From contig JAFYOU010000005.1 of NCBI GenBank assembly GCA_017560095.1, positions 1-39,753 of the forward strand: a stretch of 39,753 nucleotides of DNA, read 5' to 3'. The number at the start of each line of letters is the position of its first letter. Position 1 is the stretch's first letter. The position numbers and the translations under genes are program-made. This DNA is from Candidatus Gastranaerophilales bacterium (GTDB lineage Bacteria > Cyanobacteriota > Vampirovibrionia > Gastranaerophilales > Gastranaerophilaceae). A model generated the notes under the pieces. It saw only the letters and a program-made list of their open reading frames with translations, made no database searches and had not been told where the DNA came from. This document shows, in pieces, positions 1-7,559 of the stretch.

Positions 1-65
1 GTTTAACGAGCATTAGAGTCACAGTATGCGGAACGCGAAGCGTGAAGCTGAGACTTTAGTCTCGA
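1..65 (-). repeat. Possible dispersed extragenic element downstream of tRNA-Met
   Basis: A non-coding stretch just beyond the terminator that follows tRNA-Met. Read on the minus strand it runs TCGAG...CTCAGC...AATGCTC...TTAA, and the same ordered blocks occur at 23236-23297 beyond the terminator of tRNA-Val. The middle parts differ, so this is a weak by-eye similarity rather than a proven repeat. The element may continue beyond the left window edge. Confidence 0.35.
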
Positions 66-69
66 CCTT

Positions 70-104
70 AAAAAAAAGACAGGCTTGTGACCTGTCCTTT
101 TTAT
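70..104 (-). terminator. Bidirectional intrinsic terminator after tRNA-Met
   Basis: A six-base-pair stem (GACAGG, 78-83, with CCTGTC, 91-96) has a seven-base loop. It is flanked by an A run at 70-77 and a T run at 98-102, so it can act in both directions. It lies directly after the 3' end of the minus-strand tRNA. Confidence 0.8.
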
Positions 105-178
105 TAGCTGGGGAGAGACTTGAACTCTCGACCTCTCGGGTATGAGCCGAACGCTCTAGCCAGCTGAGCTACCCAGCC
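105..178 (-). tRNA. tRNA-Met (CAT), elongator type
   Basis: The minus strand folds into a full cloverleaf: acceptor GGCTGGG with CCCAGCT, D stem GCTC/GAGC, anticodon stem TTCGG/CCGAG with loop CTCATAC (anticodon CAT), T stem GAGAG/CTCTC with loop TTCAAGT, and discriminator A. The anticodon stem lacks the three G-C pairs of an initiator, and the acceptor starts with G rather than an unpaired C, so this looks like elongator tRNA-Met. A lysidine-modified tRNA-Ile with a CAT anticodon cannot be fully excluded by eye. CCA is not encoded. Confidence 0.93.
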
Positions 179-230
179 ATATTCAACTGTATAATTATCT
201 TCTCATAAAAATTTTAAATTTCAAGCATTA

Positions 231-256
231 AAAAAGCTCCATCAAGGAGCTTTTTT
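231..256 (-). terminator. Intrinsic terminator for the 257-571 gene
   Basis: A hairpin AAAAAGCTCC-ATCAA-GGAGCTTTTT ends immediately at the stop codon of the minus-strand gene at 257-571. A/T runs on both sides let it work in both directions, so it also insulates the tRNA-Met gene. Confidence 0.85.
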
Positions 257-571
257 TTATTCCTTATCCCCTAATTCTTTTTTTTCTTTTAATTCCTTAT
301 AAAACTCTGCTTTTTTTTCAAAATGTTTTTTCATCATTTTTTTATGACATGGACAGTTGTATTTGTGGTGATTATGCATCATGTGATGAAATCCAGCTTT
401 TGGCATCATCATTGGAGTCATAGGCATCATTGGGGGTTTGTTTAAAGCTGCAAATAGTGAAATTGCACAAAATCCACCAACAAATGTTCCCAAGGCTATA
501 GCGCTAAATTTTTTAAAAAATGGATTTTGGCAAAAACATGCATTTTCTTTTATTTTTGTTTCTTCTGTCAT
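257..571 (-). CDS. Small Met/His/Cys-rich single-pass membrane protein
   Basis: This 104-residue protein has a short polar N-terminus with two cysteines (12 and 14), one hydrophobic span at about 23-43, and then a Met- and Pro-rich stretch at about 47-57. A His/Met cluster (HHMMHNHH, 62-69) and a CPC pair (73-75) follow, with a charged Lys/Glu tail after that. Clusters of Met, His and Cys outside a membrane span are typical of copper or other soft-metal ligands, so metal binding is a reasonable inference, but I do not recognise a named family. The start is supported by AAGGAG six bases upstream. It stands alone between a weak upstream hairpin and its own terminator. Confidence 0.8.
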   Translation of the reverse strand: MTEETKIKENACFCQNPFFKKFSAIALGTFVGGFCAISLFAALNKPPMMPMTPMMMPKAGFHHMMHNHHKYNCPCHKKMMKKHFEKKAEFYKELKEKKELGDKE

Positions 572-691
572 TTTATTCTCCTTTTTGAGCTGTACGTTAA
601 ATTAAACGAAATGATTTTTAAAAAGTTCATTTCTTTTTAAATTAAGTGCAAAGTTTATTGAAAACATTATCCTGTTGTTGTTTGTTGGAGT

Positions 692-2050
692 TTAAAAATT
701 TTCAATATTAATTGTTTTACTTGTAATGTAATTAATTCCAAGATGTTTATAATTATTTATCACTGTTTGTTGGTTTGAATCAATGGGGACTATTCCAATG
801 GTTTCTAAGTTAGCCATATTGGCTTTTATTATATTGTTAACATCTGCACTAAAAAACTTTATTGTGTTGTACGGTATTTTATTTAGATATTTTGATATTT
901 CAATATTTTTACTTGAATGAATGCTGTAAAAATATTTTTGTATTTTGTATGTTTCAAGTTGTTCAAAGTTTATATCACTTGAATAAATTACTAAATCGTA
1001 TCTTTTAGATAATTCATTTAATGTGTCAGCGGAAATTAATAATTCTTTTTCATTGAATAAAACATTAGTTGTATCAAAAATAATTACATTCTTTTTATTT
1101 AATAATTCTCCAATAAATTTTACGCCGCCAAGAGTTGGAATAGTTATTCTTAAATAATTTTCATAGTTGGATTTACTTGAATATTTTTTTGTTATGACGC
1201 TTTGTTTTTTAAATTTTTCATAATAGAAATCGCAATAATTTTTAAAATTGCATAAAATAAAATTGGCTTCGCTTTTGTAAAATTCTATATTGTTTTTTTG
1301 TAAAATTTCTTCAAAAAGAATTTTTGCGCTATTATTCCATTCTTTTATTTCTTCCATTCTCTTATTGTCATTTAAAATCATTAGTGCGCATTGTACTGCA
1401 ATTGAATTTACGCTATAAGGTGAAATTATTTTTTTTATATTGTCTATGATTGTGTTATTTGCAATTATTATAGCGAATCTTAATCCTGCAATTGCAAAAT
1501 CGTTAGAGTAAGATTTAATAATTGCGATATTGTCATGTTTTTTTATCAAATCTATGTAATCTTCAAGGGTAATTAAATTTGAATAACTGATATATGAGCA
1601 ATTAATAACAAAAAGTTTGTCATTGTATTTGTTTAGCATATATTCAATATCTGATGCTTTAATTATTTCTCCTGTCTGAGTGCTTGGGCTTTCAATATAA
1701 ATTATTTTATTATTTTTGTTAATGTTTTCTTTTGAATTTAAAAAATAATAAATTGTTTCATTTGATTCTAAGTAAGTCTCGGTTATGTTTTTTAAAGCAT
1801 CATTTGTGCCATTTGTGATAAGGAAATTTGTTTTATTTAATTTGTATTTTTCACTTAATTTTTTAAATAAATTTTCATATATTGGATAATTTGATATTTC
1901 TTTTGATGAAATATTTTTAATTGCGCTTAAAATATTGTTTGCACATCCATAAATGTTTTCATTTTTGTCCAATTTTAGGCGCCATTGGTAGTTTTGGTTT
2001 TCAAATTCTTGTGGAGAAATTTTTTCAAGAGCTTTTTTTGCTTTAATCAT
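692..2050 (-). CDS. HisC-like aminotransferase fold fused to a HAD-like domain; PLP lysine absent
   Basis: The first 320 residues follow the histidinol-phosphate aminotransferase fold: LDKNENIYG (27-35), TNGTNDAL (79-86), a degenerate NPNNPTG motif (SPSTQTG, 121-127), SYSNDFAIAGLR (180-191), SPYSVNS (210-216) and the carboxylate-binding Arg in LRIT (300-303). The lysine that should hold PLP, in the family motif S-K-x-F-x-x-A-G-L-R, is Asn183. The PLP-ring Asp of the DEAY motif is Asn150. Residues from about 320 look like a small HAD domain, with FDTTNV (325-330), YSSD (356-359) and a motif-IV-like FFSADVNNII (399-408). Aminotransferase activity therefore seems unlikely. The protein may be a regulator or a repurposed phosphatase or binding protein. 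A TATAAT box lies six bases before ATG, with no Shine-Dalgarno sequence, just behind the secreted protein gene at 2071-2868. Confidence 0.85.
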   Translation of the reverse strand: MIKAKKALEKISPQEFENQNYQWRLKLDKNENIYGCANNILSAIKNISSKEISNYPIYENLFKKLSEKYKLNKTNFLITNGTNDALKNITETYLESNETIYYFLNSKENINKNNKIIYIESPSTQTGEIIKASDIEYMLNKYNDKLFVINCSYISYSNLITLEDYIDLIKKHDNIAIIKSYSNDFAIAGLRFAIIIANNTIIDNIKKIISPYSVNSIAVQCALMILNDNKRMEEIKEWNNSAKILFEEILQKNNIEFYKSEANFILCNFKNYCDFYYEKFKKQSVITKKYSSKSNYENYLRITIPTLGGVKFIGELLNKKNVIIFDTTNVLFNEKELLISADTLNELSKRYDLVIYSSDINFEQLETYKIQKYFYSIHSSKNIEISKYLNKIPYNTIKFFSADVNNIIKANMANLETIGIVPIDSNQQTVINNYKHLGINYITSKTINIENF

Positions 2051-2056
2051 ATTAAG

Positions 2057-2062
2057 ATTATA
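2057..2062 (-). promoter_or_regulatory. TATAAT box six bases from the start codon (leaderless-type)
   Basis: On the minus strand TATAAT is followed by six bases and then the ATG of the HisC-like/HAD gene. No Shine-Dalgarno sequence and no convincing -35 box are seen. Transcription would start at or next to the A of ATG. Confidence 0.55.
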
Positions 2063-2070
2063 CTATGATT

Positions 2071-2868
2071 TTATTTCCGGGCATAGTAGCTTTTTTCCTT
2101 TACTTCAATTCTTAAATTTGCAAGCTCTATATCATCAAAATCCGTATATGCGGTTTGAAATAGATTTTTTCCTGTTTTAATCATTAATTCGTTTGTTTCT
2201 TTTAATAGATTTTTAGGAATTATAAATTCGAGGTTATCCCCATTTAGCTCTAGTTTTGCAATTTTATGACCATTTACAAAAATTTCACTCGGAGCAGAAT
2301 ATACTTTTGCAATTTTGTTTTGTCCGTATTCTTTTGCTTTTTTGGTGTCGAGTCCAATAATTGTTCCAACTTTAATTATAATCTCTTGTTTTGAATTTGT
2401 TTGAGGTCTTTTAAAGGTTTTAATTAAATAATGGGAGTTTGCGCTTAATCTAAAATCGGAACTATTTGCTGAATTAGAGCTATACATGTTGTCTCCAAGG
2501 TGAATAACTCCTTGACTAATTTGCATATCAAAAGGGCTTGATTGTTCTATTCCAAGTTTTAATGGGGAATTGAATACACTATTGTCAACGGTTAATGAAA
2601 AAATTTTATATCCATCTTTTTCAACAAACATAACAGTTTGATTGTTTATGTCTGCATTTAATTTAAAAGTTCCATCAGGATTCGTATATGTGGTGAAATT
2701 TATTTCAGGGATTGTAATTTTTGCATTGTCGATAGGCTGATTTGTTTGTGAATCTATAATTTTGTTTTTGTAATTCATGTCGTTATGATTAATTTTGCCT
2801 GATATTACATTAGCTTGGGCTGTATTTAATAATATGGCGCATAAGAATAGTAATAAAAATTTTTTCAT
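2071..2868 (-). CDS. Secreted protein with carboxypeptidase-regulatory-like domain
   Basis: A 265-residue exported protein. Residues 1-19 form a classic signal peptide (MKK, hydrophobic core, AQA-N cleavage region). Residues about 36-95 look like a carboxypeptidase regulatory-like beta-sandwich: an IDSQTNQPIDNAKI-type opening, a YTNPDGTFKL turn and a VEKDGYK strand. The rest is beta-rich with no motif I recognise, and may be a second sandwich or carbohydrate-binding-like domain. The start has GAGGT seven bases upstream. The HisC-like/HAD gene follows 20 bases later, but that gene has its own candidate promoter. The extracytoplasmic role is unknown. Confidence 0.8.
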   Translation of the reverse strand: MKKFLLLFLCAILLNTAQANVISGKINHNDMNYKNKIIDSQTNQPIDNAKITIPEINFTTYTNPDGTFKLNADINNQTVMFVEKDGYKIFSLTVDNSVFNSPLKLGIEQSSPFDMQISQGVIHLGDNMYSSNSANSSDFRLSANSHYLIKTFKRPQTNSKQEIIIKVGTIIGLDTKKAKEYGQNKIAKVYSAPSEIFVNGHKIAKLELNGDNLEFIIPKNLLKETNELMIKTGKNLFQTAYTDFDDIELANLRIEVKEKSYYARK

Positions 2869-2956
2869 TTAAACCTCGTTATTTACATGGTTTAAACTAT
2901 TTATTTTTTTTAAACAATAATAAAAAAGCTAATTGGTTATAGTAAAAAAGTGCAAT

Positions 2957-2990
2957 AAAAAAACCACCTTAAATTAGGTGGTTTTTTTAT
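2957..2990 (-). terminator. Intrinsic terminator after the LysM gene
   Basis: A strong hairpin (AAACCACCT with AGGTGGTTT, loop TAAATT) is flanked by A and T runs. It lies 13 bases past the LysM gene stop on the minus strand, and its symmetry suggests it works in both directions. Confidence 0.85.
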
Positions 2991-3002
2991 CTGTTTTTTT
3001 AT

Positions 3003-3581
3003 CTATCTTTCTTGAGAAACCGGAACAAGTATTTCTTGTCCAATTCTGATTGCTGCTGGGTTAACAATGTTGTTTATTCTTTGGATTTCAAGAATTTTTG
3101 CTTCATCATATTTTCCATAGAATCTATATGCTATACCATTTAAGGTATCACCTTTTTTAACAACATATTTTTCTTTTGAAACTACAACATCTATTGCATC
3201 ATCTAAAATATTTTCTGCACCAATTACTGCAACATTTGTTTTTGTTGTTTTTATTTCGGATTTTGTTTTTGGATGCATTGAAACAACTGAAACAATTAAT
3301 GTTATTAAGCACATGAAAAGTACGCCAGCAATAAAACCTATTGTTAAGTATACGATAGGTGATTTTTGTTTTGCTGATTTTGTAACATTATGTACTTTTT
3401 GAATACCTTTTTGAACATTGCCCCATAATAAATCCAATTCTTGCGCTTTTGTTGCTCTGTAATATTGGTTTAATTGAGCTTTTGTGTTTTGTTTTTTGTT
3501 ATCAGCTATTTGTGAAATATTGGCTAAAACTCCCATTTTTTCACGAGTTAAACCTGATCTATGTAGTGTTGATCCTCTCAT
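3003..3581 (-). CDS. Single-pass membrane protein with C-terminal LysM domain
   Basis: A 192-residue protein with a cytoplasmic-looking, Lys/Gln-rich N-terminal 70 residues, one membrane span at about 76-101 and a linker. A C-terminal LysM domain covers about 139-188 (YVVKKGDTLNGIAYRFYG... RIGQEILVPV). LysM domains bind N-acetylglucosamine polymers such as peptidoglycan, so this protein probably ties the inner membrane to the cell wall. The start is supported by AAGGTGA just upstream. It has its own terminator and is monocistronic. The partner of the N-terminal region is unknown. Confidence 0.9.
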   Translation of the reverse strand: MRGSTLHRSGLTREKMGVLANISQIADNKKQNTKAQLNQYYRATKAQELDLLWGNVQKGIQKVHNVTKSAKQKSPIVYLTIGFIAGVLFMCLITLIVSVVSMHPKTKSEIKTTKTNVAVIGAENILDDAIDVVVSKEKYVVKKGDTLNGIAYRFYGKYDEAKILEIQRINNIVNPAAIRIGQEILVPVSQER

Positions 3582-3666
3582 TTGTCACCTTATTAAAATA
3601 ACCTAAAGACATGTTATAAAGAGTGAAAAACAAAGTCAAGTAAGTCTAAATTTCTGTAAAGTTTTA

Positions 3667-4227
3667 TTAATCCAATGAGGAAACTGCATTGCTTGCGCAT
3701 TTAAACATTGCTTCAATTAGTTTCTTATTTTTTTCTATATTAAAGCCACCTTCTTTTAAATATTCAATCATTCGTGATTTCCATAATAAGAACAGTTCGT
3801 TGTCATTCATGTTAAGAGTGTCTGCAATTTTTTTAAGTTCAAGAAAATCAATTTGAATTGGTTTTGCTCCTCTTAAAATATCTACGAGTTCCAATCTTTT
3901 TTTGCGTTCAAATATTTTTAAAAAATCAAGCGTACTAAGTTTGTTATGTTTAATTAAATCTTTTAGTAAAAGCAAATTTTCACTAAAAGCAACTGCGTCT
4001 GACGGAATTTGATATTCGATAAAATCTTCGGGATTTATATCCATGACGGTTGCTATTCGTTCAAGTGTTATTGAGCGAGTTGAAAAAGGAATGTTATCGT
4101 CTATTAGATTATATACATAAGATAAAGTAACTCCTATCATTTGGGCAAACTCTTTTTTATGTAGATTATTTTTTTCCAAGAAAGCACTAACCATTTTTGA
4201 ACTTTTTATATTTGTATCGTTTTTCAT
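3667..4227 (-). CDS. XRE-family helix-turn-helix regulator
   Basis: A 186-residue protein. Residues about 10-70 fit a Cro/C1-type helix-turn-helix: LHKKEFAQMIGVTLSYVYNL followed by ITLERIATVMDINPEDF. A second, more degenerate helix-turn-helix-like block at about 102-160 (LSTLDFLKIF ... LKKIADTLNMNDNELFLLW) suggests tandem DNA-binding units or an internal duplication. It is probably a small transcriptional regulator. It is divergent from pth with about 130 bases between them, so it could control itself or pth, but no operator is obvious. The start codon is preceded by AGGAGT at a rather long distance. Confidence 0.85.
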   Translation of the reverse strand: MKNDTNIKSSKMVSAFLEKNNLHKKEFAQMIGVTLSYVYNLIDDNIPFSTRSITLERIATVMDINPEDFIEYQIPSDAVAFSENLLLLKDLIKHNKLSTLDFLKIFERKKRLELVDILRGAKPIQIDFLELKKIADTLNMNDNELFLLWKSRMIEYLKEGGFNIEKNKKLIEAMFKCASNAVSSLD

Positions 4228-4358
4228 TTATATTGATTTTACTCCTGCGTGTATGCTATTTTACAAATAACCCTTTTTATTTATTTTTAAATTACCAATT
4301 GAGATAAATATTAAAGTACAATTCAAATTTAACTTAAAAAAAGAAAGAACATTAAAAA

Positions 4359-4913
4359 ATGAAGGCAATAATAGGCTTGGGAAATCCAGAAGAAAAATAT
4401 CGTTATACTCGTCATAATACGGGTTTTTTGATGATGGATGAAATATTAAAAGCTCATAGCGTTACATTGAATGATAAATTTAATTCTTTTTTTGGAAAAA
4501 AAGGTGATGTTTTGTATCTTTTGCCTAAAACATACATGAATCTTTCGGGAAATGCAGTTTTAGAATTAATGAATTTTTATAAGCTAAAAAATACTGATAT
4601 TTTAGTTATTTATGACGATGCAACAATCGAGTTTGGAACTTTTCGTTTAAAGAAAAACGGCTCTTTTGGTGGTCATAATGGTATTAAGTCAATTATTAAT
4701 CGATTAGGGACAGATAAGTTTGATAGATTAAAAGTTGGGGTTGGCCCTGTACCTGAAAGAATCCCTATTGATAGCTATGTTTTGGGAAATTTTACAAATG
4801 AAGAGCTTTTAGATATTTCTAAAATGGCAATAAAATCAGTTGAAGTTATCGATTTTTGGATTAACAAAGGTATTGAAGCAACTCAAAATAGATTTAATGG
4901 TAAAGTTATTTAA
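4359..4913 (+). CDS. pth: Peptidyl-tRNA hydrolase
   Basis: Pth hydrolyses the ester bond of peptidyl-tRNAs released from stalled ribosomes. The 184-residue length is normal. Family landmarks are all present: GLGNP (6-10, Asn10), RHNTGF with catalytic His19, PKTYMNLSG (57-64) with Asn61, the YDDA acid pair (86-87) and GGHNG with Asn107. The gene is preceded only by a weak AAAGAAAG sequence. Its last eight bases overlap the end of the convergent nuclease gene. Essential in most bacteria, and the call is secure. Confidence 0.97.
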   Translation: MKAIIGLGNPEEKYRYTRHNTGFLMMDEILKAHSVTLNDKFNSFFGKKGDVLYLLPKTYMNLSGNAVLELMNFYKLKNTDILVIYDDATIEFGTFRLKKNGSFGGHNGIKSIINRLGTDKFDRLKVGVGPVPERIPIDSYVLGNFTNEELLDISKMAIKSVEVIDFWINKGIEATQNRFNGKVI

Positions 4914-5310
4914 AGGTTTTGCAATAGTTTGTTTTCAGCATTTCAGAATTAATGTTTTTGTTATCAGCATATAGTATTCCGAGTGCTCTATTGTATTTAT
5001 CTATTCCTTTAAACTCAAAAAAGACTTCTTTGTTTTTTAATTTTTCTTTTAAAATTTGGCCTGCAATGTTTCCACCTTGAACAATTTCATCTAAGGAAAG
5101 TTTATATTTTTTTGCTTGCCATTTTGCTCGTGAGCTTGCAGTTCCTTCAAAGCAATCAATATCAATCAATCTAATTCTAAAAATATTGTCGTCAATTTGA
5201 GCTAATATAGAATCACCGTCATACACTTTAATGACATTGATTTTGCTATTTGCAAAAACAGGAAATCTGATAGTTGCAAATAATACAAGAAGCAAAAGAA
5301 TTTTTTTCAT
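4906..5310 (-). CDS. Secreted thermonuclease-like (SNase family) protein
   Basis: A 134-residue protein with a signal peptide (1-20, ending FANS) and a staphylococcal nuclease OB-fold domain. Catalytic positions map as Asp31/Asp33 (VYDGDS), Arg47, Asp52, Glu55 and Arg108 (KYNRALGIL), matching Arg35, Asp40, Glu43 and Arg87 of the Staphylococcus aureus enzyme. The Thr-Pro between the acidic residues is Cys-Phe here. It is likely a calcium-dependent exported nuclease for nucleic acid turnover. It runs convergent to pth with an eight-base overlap. The SFKG protein gene ends three bases upstream of its start, so the two may be co-transcribed. Confidence 0.88.
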   Translation of the reverse strand: MKKILLLLVLFATIRFPVFANSKINVIKVYDGDSILAQIDDNIFRIRLIDIDCFEGTASSRAKWQAKKYKLSLDEIVQGGNIAGQILKEKLKNKEVFFEFKGIDKYNRALGILYADNKNINSEMLKTNYCKTFK

Positions 5311-5313
5311 AAA

Positions 5314-6078
5314 CTATACTTCTTGTGCATCAATTGAATCAAAATGTGCACGTGCTTGAGATTGTATTAATTTGCCTTTAATGAAATTGCTTTTAGTTTT
5401 TTCTTCAATATCTTTTGCTAAACTATCAGCAAGCTTAAGTTGCGCCAAGGATGAAGCTCCAATTATACCTAATGGAGCAAAGGCGCCAAATGTATCAATT
5501 GCTTTGGCATGCTTTGTTGTAAAAGGCAATACTTTTTCTTCAACAAGTTTACCTAAGCTTGTTGAGTTGATTTCTTTTGCCAATTGGCCTGCTTCTTTTT
5601 TAAGGAAGTTTGAAGCTTTTGAATTTTTGAGCGCTACTGCACCAAGTGCTATTGCACCAGCTCCAAGAGCAATTTTTGCTATAGTTTTTAAAACTTTTTT
5701 TGAAGCATTTTCATCATCTTGTTTTTTATTGCTTTCAATAATTTTATCACCAACAACATTAACTACTTTTGATAGAGCTAAAAAACCCAACCCTGCTGCA
5801 GCTTTTGCCGCTAACTTCCCAGGTTGGGTTAATGCTATTGTAGTTCCTATTAATGCTGTAGTTATTTCAGGCACTGCCTTAAATAATCGCATTTTATTGC
5901 TTTCTTGCACTTCCTCATGCGCTTTTAAAACGCTTCGCAGGGCTAAAAGCTCGTCACTCATCTGCTCATAATGCTTGTATCGCACTTTTCTTTCTGGAGA
6001 GTTATTTTTTTCTTCCCCTTTAAATGAAATATATCGGTTCGGTTTGCAACAATTAATTGTTGTTTCGCTGATTTTCAT
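5314..6078 (-). CDS. Unknown protein with N-terminal SFKG motif and Ala/Gly-rich hydrophobic helices
   Basis: The likely start is the ATG at 6078, which has AAGAGGA five bases upstream; an in-frame ATG 27 bases further out has no such site. The 254-residue product begins MKISETT and has ISFKG at about residues 19-23, then a charged helix. Hydrophobic Ala/Gly-rich segments follow at about 70-95, 130-155 and 200-220, with Lys-rich linkers between them. They could be membrane-associating or packing helices. No family is recognised. It lies directly upstream of the secreted nuclease gene and shares the SFKG-type N-terminus with other accessory proteins in the window. Confidence 0.8.
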   Translation of the reverse strand: MKISETTINCCKPNRYISFKGEEKNNSPERKVRYKHYEQMSDELLALRSVLKAHEEVQESNKMRLFKAVPEITTALIGTTIALTQPGKLAAKAAAGLGFLALSKVVNVVGDKIIESNKKQDDENASKKVLKTIAKIALGAGAIALGAVALKNSKASNFLKKEAGQLAKEINSTSLGKLVEEKVLPFTTKHAKAIDTFGAFAPLGIIGASSLAQLKLADSLAKDIEEKTKSNFIKGKLIQSQARAHFDSIDAQEV

Positions 6079-6208
6079 TTTTCCTCTTGAGAACTTTGTT
6101 CCCATTCTGTTATCTTATAAGTTTATTTTATATCACTTTTTTATTAAAGCAATAGATTGTAAAGAAAAGTTCATATATTAATATTATAAAACACATATTG
6201 AATCATTA

Positions 6209-6217
6209 TGATATAAT
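6209..6217 (+). promoter_or_regulatory. Extended -10 promoter of the homocitrate synthase-like/miaB operon
   Basis: TGaTATAAT is a perfect extended -10 element. It would place the transcript start near 6224, about 20 bases before the ribosome binding site and ATG at 6246. This argues against an upstream in-frame start at 6198, which would lie before the promoter. Confidence 0.65.
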
Positions 6218-6245
6218 ACTTATACTAGTTAATTTTAGAGGCATT

Positions 6246-7550
6246 ATGAACTATATTAAATTTGTTGATGTTACTAACAGAGATGGTGTACAAACTTCAA
6301 GACTTGGTCTTGCAAAACTTCAAAAAACAATTATTAATTTAATGTTAAATGAAATGGGTATAACTCAAAGCGAGTTTGGTTTTCCAACTACAAAGCATGA
6401 ATTAAATTATTTAAATGGAAATTTAGAGCTTGTTGAGCGTGGTGTTATTAATAAAACACGTCTTTCTGGTTGGATGAGAGCAATCAAGAGTGATGTTGTT
6501 GAATCATTTAAAAATGTTCCCAAATTGCAATATATCAACATGTCTCAATCAACTTCAGATCAAATGATTAATGGAAAATACCAAGGTAAAAAAGATAGAG
6601 CTGGAGTTTTAGAAGATACCCTTGAAGCAATAAATGAAGCAATTAATCAAAACGCAAAAGATATTGGGGTAAATGCTGAAGATGCATCTCGTTCTGATCT
6701 TGATTATTTAATTGAATACGCTAAAAAATGTAAACAATATGGTGCAACTCGTTTTAGATATTGTGATACTTTAGGTTATGATGATCCTCAAACTGCGTAT
6801 GATAGAATTTATGCAATAGCAAAAGAATCAGGAATGCAAATGGAAATGCATTTTCATAATGACCTTGGAATGGCTACAGCTTGTTCTGTTATGGGTGCAA
6901 AAGCTGCAATTGATGCTGGAGTTGACGCTTGGATTAACACTGCAATTAACGGCATGGGAGAACGTGCTGGTAATGCTGATTTAGTTTCTTGTATACTTGC
7001 AATTCTTAAATCAAGTGGATTTAAAGATAAATATCAAATCGATCCTCAAATTGATATATCAAAAGCTTGGAAATTGGCTAAATATACAGCTTATGCTTTT
7101 GGTGTTCCAATTCCAATGAATCAAGTGGCGGTTGGCGCTAATGCATTTGCCCATGAGTCAGGAATTCATGCTGATGGCGCTTTAAAAGATAGAAGAAATT
7201 ATGAGCTTTATGATTTTGAAGAATTAGGAAGAGGTGAACCGGAAATCATTGAAACCGGTCGTATGATAACAGTTGGTGAATACGCTGGAATTAAAGGTTT
7301 TAGAAACGTATTTAATAGCTTAGAGCTTGAATTCCATGATGATAATGAAGCAAGAAATATTCTTGAACTTGCTCGCTACGCTAACGTTCATACTCAAAAA
7401 CCGCTAACTGATAGTGAATTAAAGTTTATTTATTATTATCCAAATATTGCAGCAAAAATTATGACTGTAAATCCATACTATATGCCACAAGGAGCACTGA
7501 AAGAGCGTATGGAAAGATATGAAAATGTTGCTGGAAGTGCAATAATCTAA
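6246..7550 (+). CDS. Homocitrate synthase / isopropylmalate synthase family (NifV-like)
   Basis: A 434-residue enzyme of the DRE-TIM metallolyase family, which condenses acetyl-CoA with a 2-oxoacid. Visible motifs are VTNRDGVQ (9-16), AEDASRSD, RYCDTLGY, the metal-binding HFHNDLGMA (202-210), NGMGERAGNADL, and HESGIHADG with RRNYE and LGR, which are typical of NifV/homocitrate synthase. No nif genes are nearby, so the true substrate (2-oxoglutarate, or another 2-oxoacid for lysine, leucine or cofactor synthesis) is open. The start at 6246 has AGAGG just upstream. miaB follows after nine bases, so the two form an operon. Confidence 0.87.
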   Translation: MNYIKFVDVTNRDGVQTSRLGLAKLQKTIINLMLNEMGITQSEFGFPTTKHELNYLNGNLELVERGVINKTRLSGWMRAIKSDVVESFKNVPKLQYINMSQSTSDQMINGKYQGKKDRAGVLEDTLEAINEAINQNAKDIGVNAEDASRSDLDYLIEYAKKCKQYGATRFRYCDTLGYDDPQTAYDRIYAIAKESGMQMEMHFHNDLGMATACSVMGAKAAIDAGVDAWINTAINGMGERAGNADLVSCILAILKSSGFKDKYQIDPQIDISKAWKLAKYTAYAFGVPIPMNQVAVGANAFAHESGIHADGALKDRRNYELYDFEELGRGEPEIIETGRMITVGEYAGIKGFRNVFNSLELEFHDDNEARNILELARYANVHTQKPLTDSELKFIYYYPNIAAKIMTVNPYYMPQGALKERMERYENVAGSAII

Positions 7551-7559
7551 GGAAGAGAT

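Noticed and set aside
105-178. Initiator tRNA-Met
   Set aside because: The anticodon stem TTCGG/CCGAG lacks the three G-C pairs of initiators, and the first acceptor base is paired.
608-633. Weak GAAATGA/TCATTTC hairpin after the HisC-like/HAD gene
   Set aside because: Seven AT-rich pairs and a large loop are too weak to call a terminator on the minus strand with confidence.
5372-5971. A long plus-strand open frame of 199 codons
   Set aside because: It is the antisense shadow of the SFKG gene at 5314-6078. It is Ala/Ser/Phe-rich, has no ribosome binding site and no recognisable domain.
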